A stretch of 64,000 nucleotides of DNA from Sporocytophaga myxococcoides (GTDB lineage: Bacteria; Bacteroidota; Bacteroidia; Cytophagales; Cytophagaceae). The DNA lies in assembly GCF_000775915.1 (NCBI RefSeq), contig NZ_BBLT01000005.1, positions 248,001 through 312,000 of the forward strand, in the 5' to 3' direction. The position numbers and the translations under genes were made by a program. Every line of letters starts with the position of its first letter. Position 1 is the stretch's first letter. Positions 8,244 through 17,041 of this stretch are shown here, piece by piece. The notes under the pieces are model-generated. The model did no database searches. It saw only the letters and a program-made list of their open reading frames with translations, and was not told where the DNA came from.

Positions 8244-9647
8244 ATGGGAAGACAAACTATTAAAACGAAAGACCTTACAAAAATAGGTTATCATAACGAT
8301 GTATCCCGCAGCGTGGCAATCGCGCTGGTAATGCGTCATTTTAAACATATTGCCAAAGAAGAAATATTGGAAATGCTGTCCTTTGTAAAGGATAGCCCGG
8401 ATGAATACATAAACGATGAGAAGCTGGGTCCATTAGCAAGCACATTTGTTACAAAGGTAAAGGCAAAGTCATTTAAATCTTATGAGTTGCTTGAGGAGCC
8501 TTCGCTATATAAGATTTTTGGCGGGAAAGATATAGATGGGAATGCCAAGAGGCAGATGGATCTTGCCATGCGCTTGCCCATAACAATTCAAGGCGCTCTG
8601 ATGCCCGATGCTCATACTGGATATGGGTTACCGGTAGGAGGTGTATTGGCAGCAGATAATGCAGTTATTCCATATGCAGTGGGAGTTGATATAGGTTGCA
8701 GGATGGCACTGTCTGTTTTTGATCTTTCTGAAAAATACCTCCAAATGAATGCTTACCATTTAAAGAAAGCATTGGGCGAATTTACTCATTTTGGTATGGA
8801 TGGAGGCCTTGCTTTTGCTCAGGAACATGAAATTCTTGATCGAAATGAATTCCAAAATACAGATTTACTTAAAAAGCTTCATGGTAAGGCTGTGAAGCAG
8901 CTAGGCTCTTCTGGAGGTGGAAATCACTTTGTTGAGTTTGGTCTGTTAGAGCTGTGTCCTGATAATATACTTGATCTCCCTGAAGGAAAATACCTTGCGA
9001 TTCTTTCTCATTCAGGCTCTCGTGGCTTGGGAGCTGAGATTGCAAAGCATTATATGAAAATTGCAATGGATACTTGTAAACTGCCAAAAGAAGCTCAGCA
9101 TTTGGCCTGGTTGTCCCTCGAAAGTGCTGTAGGGCAGGAATATTGGGAGAGTATGAATCTGGCAGGAGACTATGCAAGTGCATGTCATGACCGTATTCAT
9201 TACAACCTGGCTAAAGCAATCGGAGAAAAACCGATAGCAAGGGTTGAAAACCATCACAACTTTGCCTGGGAAGAATGGCAGAATGATCAAAAAGTAATAG
9301 TTCACAGAAAAGGCGCTACTCCTGCAAGCAAAGGTGCATTGGGTATTATTCCTGGTAATATGATTTCGCCTGGTTTTCTTGTTGTTGGTAAAGGTAACAG
9401 CGATTCCCTGAATTCAGCATCACATGGTGCAGGTAGAAGGCTATCAAGGGGCGGGGCCCGGGAAACCTTTACCATGTCATCATTGAAGAAGCAGCTATCT
9501 TCAGCAGGAGTAACACTACTCGGAGGTACAGTGGAAGAAACACCCCAGGCATATAAAGACATTGAAAAAGTAATGGCTGCTCAGCATTCACTTGTAGATG
9601 TTCACGGAAAGTTTTTTCCGAAAATTGTAAGAATGAATAAGGAATAA
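8244..9647 (+). CDS. rtcB: RNA-splicing ligase RtcB
   Basis: A 467-residue protein of normal RtcB length. The enzyme joins RNA 2',3'-cyclic phosphate (or 3'-phosphate) ends to 5'-OH ends using GTP and Mn2+. The metal and nucleotide site is complete: PDAHTGYGLP (Asp122, His124), GVDIGCRM (Cys152), GGGNHFVE (226-231), LSHSGSRGLG (His256), HHNFAWEE and SHGAGRRLSR with the His394 that carries GMP. prfH starts one base after its stop codon, so the two are co-translated. In that context the substrate is probably damaged ribosomal RNA rather than tRNA; this is inferred from work on RtcB2-PrfH pairs. Confidence 0.96.
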   Translation: MGRQTIKTKDLTKIGYHNDVSRSVAIALVMRHFKHIAKEEILEMLSFVKDSPDEYINDEKLGPLASTFVTKVKAKSFKSYELLEEPSLYKIFGGKDIDGNAKRQMDLAMRLPITIQGALMPDAHTGYGLPVGGVLAADNAVIPYAVGVDIGCRMALSVFDLSEKYLQMNAYHLKKALGEFTHFGMDGGLAFAQEHEILDRNEFQNTDLLKKLHGKAVKQLGSSGGGNHFVEFGLLELCPDNILDLPEGKYLAILSHSGSRGLGAEIAKHYMKIAMDTCKLPKEAQHLAWLSLESAVGQEYWESMNLAGDYASACHDRIHYNLAKAIGEKPIARVENHHNFAWEEWQNDQKVIVHRKGATPASKGALGIIPGNMISPGFLVVGKGNSDSLNSASHGAGRRLSRGGARETFTMSSLKKQLSSAGVTLLGGTVEETPQAYKDIEKVMAAQHSLVDVHGKFFPKIVRMNKE

Positions 9648-9648
9648 G

Positions 9649-10263
9649 ATGAATGAATATTTAGTGCAAATATCCTCCGGTCGTGGTCCGGAGGAATGCT
9701 GGAAGGTGGTGGCAAAGGTGCTGGAAATCTTCCTTAAAGAAGCTAAAAAAGAAAATCTTTCTGCAAATATCGTGGATAAAGAGGTTGGACCATTGAACGG
9801 CACCCTATTGTCAGTTTCTGTCTTGATAAAAGGTATTAGGGGAAAAGAGTTTTTAATAAACTGGGAAGGTTCAATTTTGTGGATATCTCCGAGTCCTTAC
9901 AGAAAATTTCATAAAAGGAAAAATTGGTTTGTCGGAATAAAGGCTTATGATGTAGCTGATATTTTTGTCTGGAATGACAGAGAGGTGGTCTTTGAAAGCC
10001 TCAGAGCTTCTGGTCCTGGAGGCCAGCACGTCAATAAAACGGAGTCGGCTATTCGGGCAAAACATTTACCATCGGGAATTTCAGTAGTAGCTTCAGAAAG
10101 AAGGTCTCAATATCAAAATAAATCGGAAGCTCTTGAAGGGTTGAAAGTCAAAGTTTTAGGCTGGAATGCTGATGAAGCATCAAAAAAGGTACAAAGTCAA
10201 TGGAATCAGCACAATTGCCTGGAGCGGGGAAATCCTGTCAGGACATTCAATGAAAGGTTGTAA
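9649..10263 (+). CDS. prfH: Peptide chain release factor H (PrfH)
   Basis: A 204-residue release-factor homologue with the catalytic GGQ at 124-126 (SGPGGQHVNKTESAIRAKH) and ISVVASERRSQYQNK after it. It lacks the N-terminal codon-recognition domain of RF1/RF2 and has the short N-terminal domain of the PrfH group, starting MNEYLVQISSGRGPEECW. PrfH releases peptides from ribosomes whose 16S decoding centre has been cut, and the partner RtcB then reseals the RNA. The coupling to rtcB (1-base gap) supports this role here. Confidence 0.93.
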   Translation: MNEYLVQISSGRGPEECWKVVAKVLEIFLKEAKKENLSANIVDKEVGPLNGTLLSVSVLIKGIRGKEFLINWEGSILWISPSPYRKFHKRKNWFVGIKAYDVADIFVWNDREVVFESLRASGPGGQHVNKTESAIRAKHLPSGISVVASERRSQYQNKSEALEGLKVKVLGWNADEASKKVQSQWNQHNCLERGNPVRTFNERL

Positions 10264-10451
10264 TAGTCAAATGGAAATCTTAAAATTAGCTTTATAGAGT
10301 CGTTTTAAGCATTTGCCCAGGTAAAAATCTGCTTAAACAAAAAAAAGATTTATACTTAAAAAACATTGTAGATGTTTCACGGTTTATGTAAATTGTCAAT
10401 CTTTTTATAAAAAATCACATTTTAGTACAATTAATAAAAGCTTTATAATTC

Positions 10452-11687
10452 ATGAGCCCAGAACCTAGAATGAATGGTCCCAGACCGATCATGAGACCAG
10501 TCAAGAAGAAACCTGCTGATCCGAATGACAAAAAAAATCAGGCAGCTAGTTCTGATGTTAAAAAGGAGACAAAGATTGAGTCAAAAAAAACTGACGAAAT
10601 AAAGTTTGATTCAGCTCCGGTTGTACAATCAGAATCAACTCCTTTTGAGAAAGTTGAGGCAAGTCAAGAACCAAAAGTTGAAGCTAAACCGGAAGTAAAG
10701 GCTATAGTTAAACCAGAACCAAAGGAGACTAAGCCGGAAGTAAAATCAAAACCTGAGAAAGCTAAAAAAGAATCCAAGCCAAAATCAAATGGAGGAGGCA
10801 CAGATTTTGTAAAAGTTGCCAGTTTGATTACCAATGTATTGTTAATTGGTGCACTTGCATTTTTCATCTACAGCAAAATGGACCAGGCAAAAGTTGCTGA
10901 AGCCGAGCTGCAAAGCACAACAGAAACTTTTAAAGCTGATATTAATGGTAAGTTAGCTGAGATAACAAGACTTCAGGACAGCCTTAAGATCGTCATTGCA
11001 GAAAAGCAAAAACTTGGTCTGGAGTTGAGTGAGGAAAGAGCTAAACTTGCAGAACTTGATGATTTAAAATCACAGCTTCAGAACAAGCAGCTTTCAATTA
11101 ATCAGTTGAACAAAAAGCTGTCAAACTTCAAAAAAGACTATATAATGGCAAGTGCAAGCCTTCAGTCATTATCAGCTGAAAATAAGCATCTTCAGTATGA
11201 GAAAGAAACTCTTTACAAACAGCTTCAGGAGAAAGATGACTCTATTAAAGCTCTTGTAAATGAAAAGGTGGAGTTGGCTGAGAAAGTATCTGTAGCTTCT
11301 GCATTGAAAGTTGAGTCAGTTCATATTACAGCATTAGGCCACGGAGGTAAAGAACTTAAACAAGCTCCCGCTTATAAAGCTATGGTAGTTCAGCAGGTAA
11401 AAATGTCTATTTCTCTTGCTCAGAATGATCTTGCTCAGGGGAAAAAAGAAATCTATATGCGCTTTATTGAGCCAGGTGGAGCAACTCTATTTGAAGGTGA
11501 TAAAACTTTCCTTGTTAATGGTAAAAAAACCTTCTATACTGATAAGCAGACTTTGGATCTTGAGAATTCTCGCTCAACTGGTTTCCTTTATATGAAAGGA
11601 AGCAGATATAAGCCAGGTAAATACACAATAGAGTTTTACTGTGATGGTAGAAAAATCGGTGTAGGAGCATTAACGTTGTCTAAATAA
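10452..11687 (+). CDS. Membrane-anchored coiled-coil protein with C-terminal beta domain
   Basis: 411 residues. Residues 1-120 are charged and low in complexity, rich in Lys, Glu and Pro (repeated KPEVKA/KPEPKE words). One membrane helix follows at about 124-142 (VASLITNVLLIGALAFFIYS), then a long coiled coil (about 145-285), and finally a beta-rich domain ending RYKPGKYTIEFYCDGRKIG. That last domain clearly matches the one in the protein at 18,428 (EPGG, TL, YKPGK, DG in the same order). The N-terminus is cytoplasmic and the coil and end domain are probably periplasmic. The function is not known. It stands alone with its own terminator. Confidence 0.75.
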   Translation: MSPEPRMNGPRPIMRPVKKKPADPNDKKNQAASSDVKKETKIESKKTDEIKFDSAPVVQSESTPFEKVEASQEPKVEAKPEVKAIVKPEPKETKPEVKSKPEKAKKESKPKSNGGGTDFVKVASLITNVLLIGALAFFIYSKMDQAKVAEAELQSTTETFKADINGKLAEITRLQDSLKIVIAEKQKLGLELSEERAKLAELDDLKSQLQNKQLSINQLNKKLSNFKKDYIMASASLQSLSAENKHLQYEKETLYKQLQEKDDSIKALVNEKVELAEKVSVASALKVESVHITALGHGGKELKQAPAYKAMVVQQVKMSISLAQNDLAQGKKEIYMRFIEPGGATLFEGDKTFLVNGKKTFYTDKQTLDLENSRSTGFLYMKGSRYKPGKYTIEFYCDGRKIGVGALTLSK

Positions 11688-11707
11688 GTATTAAAAGGAA
11701 AATATAG

Positions 11708-11741
11708 AAAGCATGTCTGATCATTCAGGCATGCTTTTTTT
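11708..11741 (+). terminator. Terminator of the coiled-coil gene
   Basis: An AAAGCATG/CATGCTTT stem with an interrupted upper part, followed by a T7 run, 21 bases after the stop codon. A typical intrinsic terminator. Confidence 0.75.
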
Positions 11742-11771
11742 ATAATGATTATTAATAAGAGCATATAAGAG

Positions 11772-12155
11772 GTGAAAGATTATAAAAAATACTTTATTAT
11801 CCCGGCTGAACCGGAGGAAGTGTTTGCTGCATTAACAAACCCTGCGACCATCCAGCTTTGGTCAGGAGAGCCAGCAGAGATGTCCACTGTTCCTGGGTCT
11901 GACTTTTCTCTTTGGGATGGAAGTATTTCCGGAAGAAATATAGAATTTACAGAAGGTAAAAAAATTGTGCAGGAATGGTTTTTTGGAGATCAGGAAACTG
12001 AATCTATCGTAACAATAATTCTACACCAGGATAAAAAAGGAACCTCTGTAGAACTGAGACATACCAATATACCTGACGAAGATTACAACGATATTGTAGA
12101 AGGTTGGAATGAAGTATATTTCGGAGCTTTGCAGGATTTTTATCAGGGCGAATAA
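11772..12155 (+). CDS. SRPBCC (AHSA1-like) domain protein, small
   Basis: 127 residues, starting at GTG 11772 because an in-frame stop lies two codons upstream and no ATG is available before the fold begins. The signature is YFIIPAEPEEVFAALTNPAT at the N-terminus, then a strand-rich middle and the long C-terminal helix VEGWNEVYFGALQDFY. It is an AHSA1-type member of the START-like superfamily. No regulator or enzyme is adjacent, so its ligand and role are unknown. It is one of three such proteins in the window. Confidence 0.82.
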   Translation: MKDYKKYFIIPAEPEEVFAALTNPATIQLWSGEPAEMSTVPGSDFSLWDGSISGRNIEFTEGKKIVQEWFFGDQETESIVTIILHQDKKGTSVELRHTNIPDEDYNDIVEGWNEVYFGALQDFYQGE

Positions 12156-12219
12156 TTTTACCTGATAAAGTAATAATAACTTTCAGGTGTGATCATATAA
12201 ATATTAGAAGAAATAAAAA

Positions 12220-12237
12220 AGCCTCTTTCCGGAGGCT
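12220..12237. terminator. Bidirectional terminator hairpin
   Basis: An AGCCTC/GAGGCT stem with a 6-base loop, with A6 on the left (12215-12220) that gives a U run for the - strand gene ending at 12263. It lies between convergent genes. Confidence 0.65.
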
Positions 12238-12262
12238 GTTTAATTTTCTTCGAAGAGGCAGC

Positions 12263-12547
12263 TTAAAATTCGATTTCCAGGATAGATTTGGTTGGGATGT
12301 TGATCCCTCCTTTGAGTGTTATATATTCTTCATTGGCTTCCCAAATGGTGGTTTCAACACAAAGCACATTTCCTTCAAGTGTTTTGAAAAACATCTTTAC
12401 CTTTCCTTTGTATCCATTTCCAAGAAGCTCTGCCTTTTTAAGGTAAATGTTTCTAAGCCTTCTCTTTGCCGGATCACTTAGAACATCATCTTTAGTAAAG
12501 TGAATTTCGCCAAGTTTTTCCTTTGCTATCTCTAATGCTGAGCTCAT
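12263..12547 (-). CDS. Hypothetical cytosolic protein, 94 residues
   Basis: No family was recognised. The protein has an N-terminal helical part (ALEIAKEKLGEIHFTKDDVL, then a basic KRRLRNIYLKKAELLGNGYK) and a C-terminal strand-rich part (KGKVKMFFKTLEGNVLCVET, EYITLKGGINIPTKSILEIEF). There is no signal peptide or membrane helix. Good codon structure, a clear ATG and its own terminator support it as a real gene. The pattern suggests a small beta-barrel or Tudor-like end domain, but that is a guess. Confidence 0.65.
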   Translation of the reverse strand: MSSALEIAKEKLGEIHFTKDDVLSDPAKRRLRNIYLKKAELLGNGYKGKVKMFFKTLEGNVLCVETTIWEANEEYITLKGGINIPTKSILEIEF

Positions 12548-12751
12548 AACTTTATAAAATTTTAATGTTTATACGGCTTAATGTTCGTAATGTTATGACG
12601 ATAATAACAGATATGAGTAAAAATTGTATTCTAAGGGTTTTATTTTTATCCACATAATCATCTTGCTTTTTCATTAAAAAAAATTACATTATTTAATTTA
12701 GCAACTTGAACTAGTCATTTAAAAAACGGAAGTCTGTGATAAAATTTTTGT

Positions 12752-13387
12752 ATGAACTACAAGCAACAATTTAGCCAAATTTTAAATACTGAATTCAGTA
12801 ACTGTGAAAAGTCAATACAATTGGCTATAGATGCGGTAATGGGCTCTACAGGGGTAAAGGATCGATTATCAATACATAAAGAAGTAGATACATATTCCCT
12901 TGAAGAGGTTCAGATTTATCCTTTTACACCTTCTATAATACAAAATTCTTTTTTTGTAACTGCTTATTCTTTCTTTGAATATTCATTCAGAAAGTTTTGC
13001 GAAATAATAGTGACAGACCATTCTGCTTTTAAAAGGAAGCTGTCTGATATGGATAAGGTTTATCAATATCATTCACTTGTTTTAAATATTATACCCATAA
13101 GTCAGCCGGTCATTTCAGAAGATTGGAAAAGACTTGTAATGTACAGGGAAATAAGAAATATAATTGTTCATCATAATTCTATTGTTCCTGGAAATACTAC
13201 ATCAAAAACAAAACTTGCTTTGGCCCTGGACACCCATATTGATCCTGATAATTTAACTCTTATTAAAATAAGTAATAACATGATAAAGGAGGTGCTGGAT
13301 GTGGGACTCAGGTTCTTGTTGAATCTGATCGAGTTATATTTTGAGAGCTACCCGGAAGGGATCTTTTCAGATAATTTTAATTCTTAA
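12752..13387 (+). CDS. HEPN-like domain protein
   Basis: A 211-residue, mostly helical protein. The segment EDWKRLVMYREIRNIIVHHN contains an R-x(4-6)-H type motif (RNIIVHH) in the place expected for HEPN domains, many of which are metal-independent RNases in toxin, phage-defence and stress systems. An earlier segment, FFVTAYSFFEYSFRKFCEII, resembles the first helix pair of this fold. There is no adjacent nucleotidyltransferase (MNT) partner or obvious antitoxin. Whether it cuts RNA or is a non-catalytic HEPN relative cannot be decided from sequence. Confidence 0.6.
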   Translation: MNYKQQFSQILNTEFSNCEKSIQLAIDAVMGSTGVKDRLSIHKEVDTYSLEEVQIYPFTPSIIQNSFFVTAYSFFEYSFRKFCEIIVTDHSAFKRKLSDMDKVYQYHSLVLNIIPISQPVISEDWKRLVMYREIRNIIVHHNSIVPGNTTSKTKLALALDTHIDPDNLTLIKISNNMIKEVLDVGLRFLLNLIELYFESYPEGIFSDNFNS

Positions 13388-13543
13388 TTCATGTAAATTG
13401 CTATTCATGTTATTAAGTACAGGATGTGTTCAGAATTTTTTTATAATTATGCAAAGCAGAAGGACGCATTAATTTCTTTTCTTTAAAATATTTACTTCAT
13501 TTAATCGTCTTCTCTTTAATAAGAGAGCAACCAGAATTAGCAA

Positions 13544-15352
13544 ATGGCAAGACCAAATTATAGCAGCAACGGATCTATCAAAGAAGAATTATCGAAGGTT
13601 AAGTTAAGTAAAGAAAGTATCAAAGAAAATTTATGGGTCTTTAAATACATTATACCTTACAGATTTAAATTTATTCTGGGCCTGGTGCTCATAGCACTTT
13701 CCGGAGTTACTACAATGGCTTTTCCATATTTATTAAAAGAGCTTATAGATAATGCACATCAGATAAGTCTTGGAAAAGATGCCATCGCTCCCGGACTGGT
13801 TGCGCTGACTATGCTCGGAGTGCTTTCGATTCAGATGGTGTTTTCATTTTCAAGAGTATATCTTTTTTCTTTTGTGGGAGAGCATGCCGTGGCTGACCTT
13901 CGAAAAGATATTTATAAGCAGATGATCATGATGCCTATGGAGTTCTTTGCTCAAAGAAGAGTGGGAGAATTATCAAACAGACTATCAGCAGATATTTCCC
14001 AAATACAGGATACTGTTTCTTCTGTCCTTGCTGAATTGTTGAGAGGGCTGGTAGTATTGCTTATTGGTATTGGATTAATTTTCTATCTATCATGGAAGCT
14101 CACTCTGGTGATGCTTTCTGTAGTACCTGTGATCGTCGTTGTTGCGGTAGTCTTCAGCAGAAGGATAAGAAAGGAATCCAAAGATGCACAGGACCAGCTT
14201 GCAGATTCTGGAGTAATTGTCCAGGAAACATTGCAGGGAATAGCCAATGTAAAAGCATTTTCAAATGAAGCTTATGAATTAAAACGTTATAGCATCAGTG
14301 TAGAAAAGGTAGTAAAGCTTGCTATCAAAAGTGCGCAGCTTAGGGGAATATTTATATCAATCATGATCTTTAGCATCTTTGCTGCAATTGTCATGGTAGT
14401 TTGGTACGGAACCAGTATCCTTCAGTTTGGAGAACTTACAGCTTTTGTCGTATATACTGCTTTTATAGGAGGATCTATGGCTGGTTTTGCGGAGCTGTAT
14501 TCACAATTACAGAAGACATTGGGAGCCACACAAAGAGTAAAAGAACTGTTTGGTGAAGTCACTGAAAATGTAAACATCAAGGATGAGCCTGTACAGGAAG
14601 CTTTCAGAATTGAAGGAACTGTGGAGCTAAAGCATGTGGCATTTAGCTATCCATCACGCCCTGAAATACAGATATTAAAAGATGTTAGCTTTAAAGCAGG
14701 CTTGGGTCAGCAGATAGCCATTGTAGGTCCCAGCGGGGCAGGCAAAAGTACTTTGGTCTCTTTGCTTTTAGGATTTTACAATCCTGCAGAAGGAGCTTTA
14801 TTATTTGATGGGAAGGATGCGGGAAGTTATCCTTTATCTCAATTGAGAAAGCAAATGGCTTTTGTGCCTCAGGATGTATTACTTTTCGGAGGAACAATTT
14901 TTGAAAACATAGCTTATGGAAAACCGGATGCCACCGGGGAAGAAGTGGAAGAGGCAGCCCGCAAGGCTTACGCACATGGTTTTATAAGTAGCTTCCCTGA
15001 AGGCTATAATACGGTAGTAGGGGAAAGAGGTGTCAAACTTTCCGGTGGACAAAGGCAGCGGGTGGCTATTGCCAGAGCAATATTAAAAGATCCTGCAATT
15101 CTGATTCTTGATGAAGCTACAAGTTCACTTGACAGTGAATCTGAACTGCTTGTACAAAAAGCTTTAGACAGCTTGATGAAAGGACGTACCTCTATTGTGA
15201 TCGCACACAGACTTTCAACCATTCGAAATGCAGATAAAATTGTCGTGCTGGAAAAGGGATTAGTAAAGGAATGTGGGACTCATGATGAGCTGATCCATCT
15301 TGATAATGGTTTGTACAGAAACCTTAATAAACTGCAGTTTGAGCTTTCTTAA
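13544..15352 (+). CDS. ABC exporter, half-size (MsbA-like)
   Basis: A 602-residue half transporter with an N-terminal membrane domain of six helices (about 30-330) fused to an ATPase domain. Motifs are GPSGAGKST (Walker A, about 395), LSGGQRQR (signature, about 499), AILILDEATSSLDSE (Walker B, about 518) and IAHRLST (H-loop, about 553), so it should be an active ATPase. The FGGTIFENIAYGKP region is the Q-loop neighbourhood. It would work as a homodimer in the inner membrane. The substrate may be a lipid, drug or peptide; there is no neighbour to narrow it down. Confidence 0.94.
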   Translation: MARPNYSSNGSIKEELSKVKLSKESIKENLWVFKYIIPYRFKFILGLVLIALSGVTTMAFPYLLKELIDNAHQISLGKDAIAPGLVALTMLGVLSIQMVFSFSRVYLFSFVGEHAVADLRKDIYKQMIMMPMEFFAQRRVGELSNRLSADISQIQDTVSSVLAELLRGLVVLLIGIGLIFYLSWKLTLVMLSVVPVIVVVAVVFSRRIRKESKDAQDQLADSGVIVQETLQGIANVKAFSNEAYELKRYSISVEKVVKLAIKSAQLRGIFISIMIFSIFAAIVMVVWYGTSILQFGELTAFVVYTAFIGGSMAGFAELYSQLQKTLGATQRVKELFGEVTENVNIKDEPVQEAFRIEGTVELKHVAFSYPSRPEIQILKDVSFKAGLGQQIAIVGPSGAGKSTLVSLLLGFYNPAEGALLFDGKDAGSYPLSQLRKQMAFVPQDVLLFGGTIFENIAYGKPDATGEEVEEAARKAYAHGFISSFPEGYNTVVGERGVKLSGGQRQRVAIARAILKDPAILILDEATSSLDSESELLVQKALDSLMKGRTSIVIAHRLSTIRNADKIVVLEKGLVKECGTHDELIHLDNGLYRNLNKLQFELS

Positions 15353-15381
15353 AGTATTCAAAGCCGGGTAATCAGACAGTC

Positions 15382-15603
15382 TCAATACATTTTTTTCAGA
15401 TTATTCAGGATGTCCTGAAGTCCATTGATTTTAATTTCGAAGACAGTAGCCAACATCATTCCAAGGCTGTTGTCTGGAAATCCTTCTTTTTGAAACCATT
15501 CAAGGTATGAGACAGGAAGGTCACACAGCAAGGTACCCTTGTATTTGCCAAAAGGCATTTTTGTTTTTACTATTTTGATTAGAATTTCCGGATCTGGCTG
15601 CAC
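15382..15603 (-). CDS. DUF3820 family protein
   Basis: A 73-residue protein with the family pattern MPFGKYKGTLLCDLPVSYLEWFQKEGFPDN. The chosen start is GTG at 15603; the ATG just before PFGKYKG would remove 14 residues and cannot be excluded. DUF3820 members are short and of unknown role; their fold resembles the C-terminal part of some exonucleases. The gene is convergent with the ABC exporter, with only 29 bases between. Confidence 0.85.
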   Translation of the reverse strand: MQPDPEILIKIVKTKMPFGKYKGTLLCDLPVSYLEWFQKEGFPDNSLGMMLATVFEIKINGLQDILNNLKKMY

Positions 15604-15689
15604 TGTATATTATTTAGCTAACCAAAGGTATGGAACTTTAAAGAACAAAAGTATTGAAAGACAGTTTTTCTGAGAATTTCAAAATTCTC

Positions 15690-16067
15690 ATGGCAAAACT
15701 TAAGATAATTGGACTTATTGTTATTGTGGTAATATTAGGAGTAGGAGGGTATTTTTTATTCGGCAATTATAGTGATGGATACAGGGCAGGAACAATGATA
15801 AAATTCAGTAAGAGAGGAGTTCTATTTAAAACATATGAGGGTGAACTCAATCTTGGGATGGTTCTAAATGAACAGCAACCATCAGTAAGCGTTTCAAATA
15901 TCTGGAAATTTTCAGTAAAAGGTTCTGAAGATGAATTGAAGAGTAAATTACAAAACGCATTGCTTAATGGAAAACGAGTAAAAGTACATTATAATGAAAA
16001 GTTTTTCCAGTTTGACTGGAGAGGTGATACTAAATACATTGTTGATGAAGTAGAGATTTTAGACTGA
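15690..16067 (+). CDS. Small membrane-anchored protein
   Basis: 125 residues from the ATG at 15690. A TTG at 15654 would add 12 residues but is less likely. One N-terminal membrane helix (LKIIGLIVIVVILGVGGYFL) is followed by an extracytoplasmic domain with YRAGTMIKFSKRGVLFKTYE, GELNLGM, WKFSV and VKVHYNEKFFQFDWRGDTKY. Proteins with this outline are common in Bacteroidota and have no assigned function; some are mislabelled as 6-phosphogluconate dehydrogenase. No operon partner is apparent. Confidence 0.72.
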   Translation: MAKLKIIGLIVIVVILGVGGYFLFGNYSDGYRAGTMIKFSKRGVLFKTYEGELNLGMVLNEQQPSVSVSNIWKFSVKGSEDELKSKLQNALLNGKRVKVHYNEKFFQFDWRGDTKYIVDEVEILD

Positions 16068-16071
16068 TATT

Positions 16072-16425
16072 TTAATTTGTATTTAAAATTGCAGCTGGTT
16101 CGTTATCTGATCCATAAGTTACCTCTACAAAACTTAATTCCTGGTTTCCAGCTTTTTGATTGAGTTCTTTTATGGCTAAAACAATTTTACAGCGAATATT
16201 ATCCGCTTCTTCAGAAGTTTCATATCCTTCTTTACTTCCATCGGGAAAAATGACCATGGTATAAAATTCACCAATGATACTGGGAGTAATTTCTCCTATC
16301 AGAGTAGGGCCGGTTTTGGCTTGCATATCCTTAATAAAAAATTCTTTTGCCTTTAATCTTAATTCATTAATAAGCTTTCGATGCCTTGTAGTTATGATGA
16401 TTGCATGATGCTTATATTGTTTCAT
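16072..16425 (-). CDS. Hypothetical protein, 117 residues
   Basis: A soluble protein with no recognised domain. It starts MKQYKHHAIIITTRHRKLI, continues with a helix rich in Lys and Ala, then EITPSIIGEFYTMVIFPDGS and a second helix (EEADNIRCKIVLAIKELNQ). The alternation of strands and helices suggests a small alpha/beta fold. Coding quality is good. It is convergent with the small membrane protein, 4 bases apart, and no function can be proposed. Confidence 0.6.
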   Translation of the reverse strand: MKQYKHHAIIITTRHRKLINELRLKAKEFFIKDMQAKTGPTLIGEITPSIIGEFYTMVIFPDGSKEGYETSEEADNIRCKIVLAIKELNQKAGNQELSFVEVTYGSDNEPAAILNTN

Positions 16426-16718
16426 TTTAGGACTATATTTATAATATTTTTAATTATTCTTCTATTTTTAATATTGTTTTAGTTCAAAAAAGAACTTTGG
16501 GTTTACTTATATAATTCTAAGCCATTCTGAGATAAAAGTAGGTTAAAAATTAAATTTCTGTTAAAATATGTAGTCAAATTCATGCTAAAATTTCAGAAAA
16601 AGTAAACAGGGGTAAAGAAATGAGGAAGTTTGTAATATTTAAAATTGCGAATCTTTTTTATGAATATAAAAAAAATTATATAAATTGAAAACGAATAGAT
16701 TTTGATTATTCTAACTTC

Positions 16719-17030
16719 ATGAAAAAAATTCAGGCAATAATCAGGGCATCGAAATTTGAGGAAGTTCGGAGTGCATTGCACAAAATTGGGATAGAAGTTT
16801 TTACCTATTACGATGTTAAAGATGCTGTTTTTCATCGTGAAAGTAAAGGTGCTTATCGGGGTACTTCTATTGTTGATAATGCTTCTGTTTCAAGGAGGTC
16901 TATAGAAATCATAGTGCCTTCAGAAGATTGTGAAGAGGTGGTAAATAGCATTAAAATGGCAGCAAGCACAGGCCAGGTTGGAGATGGGAAAATTGTAATT
17001 TTCGATGTCGCGGAGTTAGTTAAAATCTAA
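16719..17030 (+). CDS. glnK: P-II nitrogen regulatory protein, lacking Tyr51
   Basis: The 103-residue protein has the PII trimer fold: MKKIQAIIRASKFEEVRSAL at the start, SRRSIEIIVPSEDCEEVVNSI, then the B-loop ATP-binding stretch TGQVGDGKIVIFDV. PII proteins bind ATP/ADP and 2-oxoglutarate and plug Amt channels. In the T-loop the usual RGAEY becomes RGTSI, so residue 51, the tyrosine that is uridylylated in enteric bacteria, is Ile here. Control would thus be by ligand binding only. The amt gene starts 12 bases downstream, which supports the GlnK type. Confidence 0.94.
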   Translation: MKKIQAIIRASKFEEVRSALHKIGIEVFTYYDVKDAVFHRESKGAYRGTSIVDNASVSRRSIEIIVPSEDCEEVVNSIKMAASTGQVGDGKIVIFDVAELVKI

Positions 17031-17041
17031 ATTATTACAAT

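Noticed and set aside
15654-15689. TTG start for the small membrane protein
   Set aside because: The ATG at 15690 sits directly before the membrane helix as in typical members; the added 12 residues are not needed. It cannot be fully excluded.
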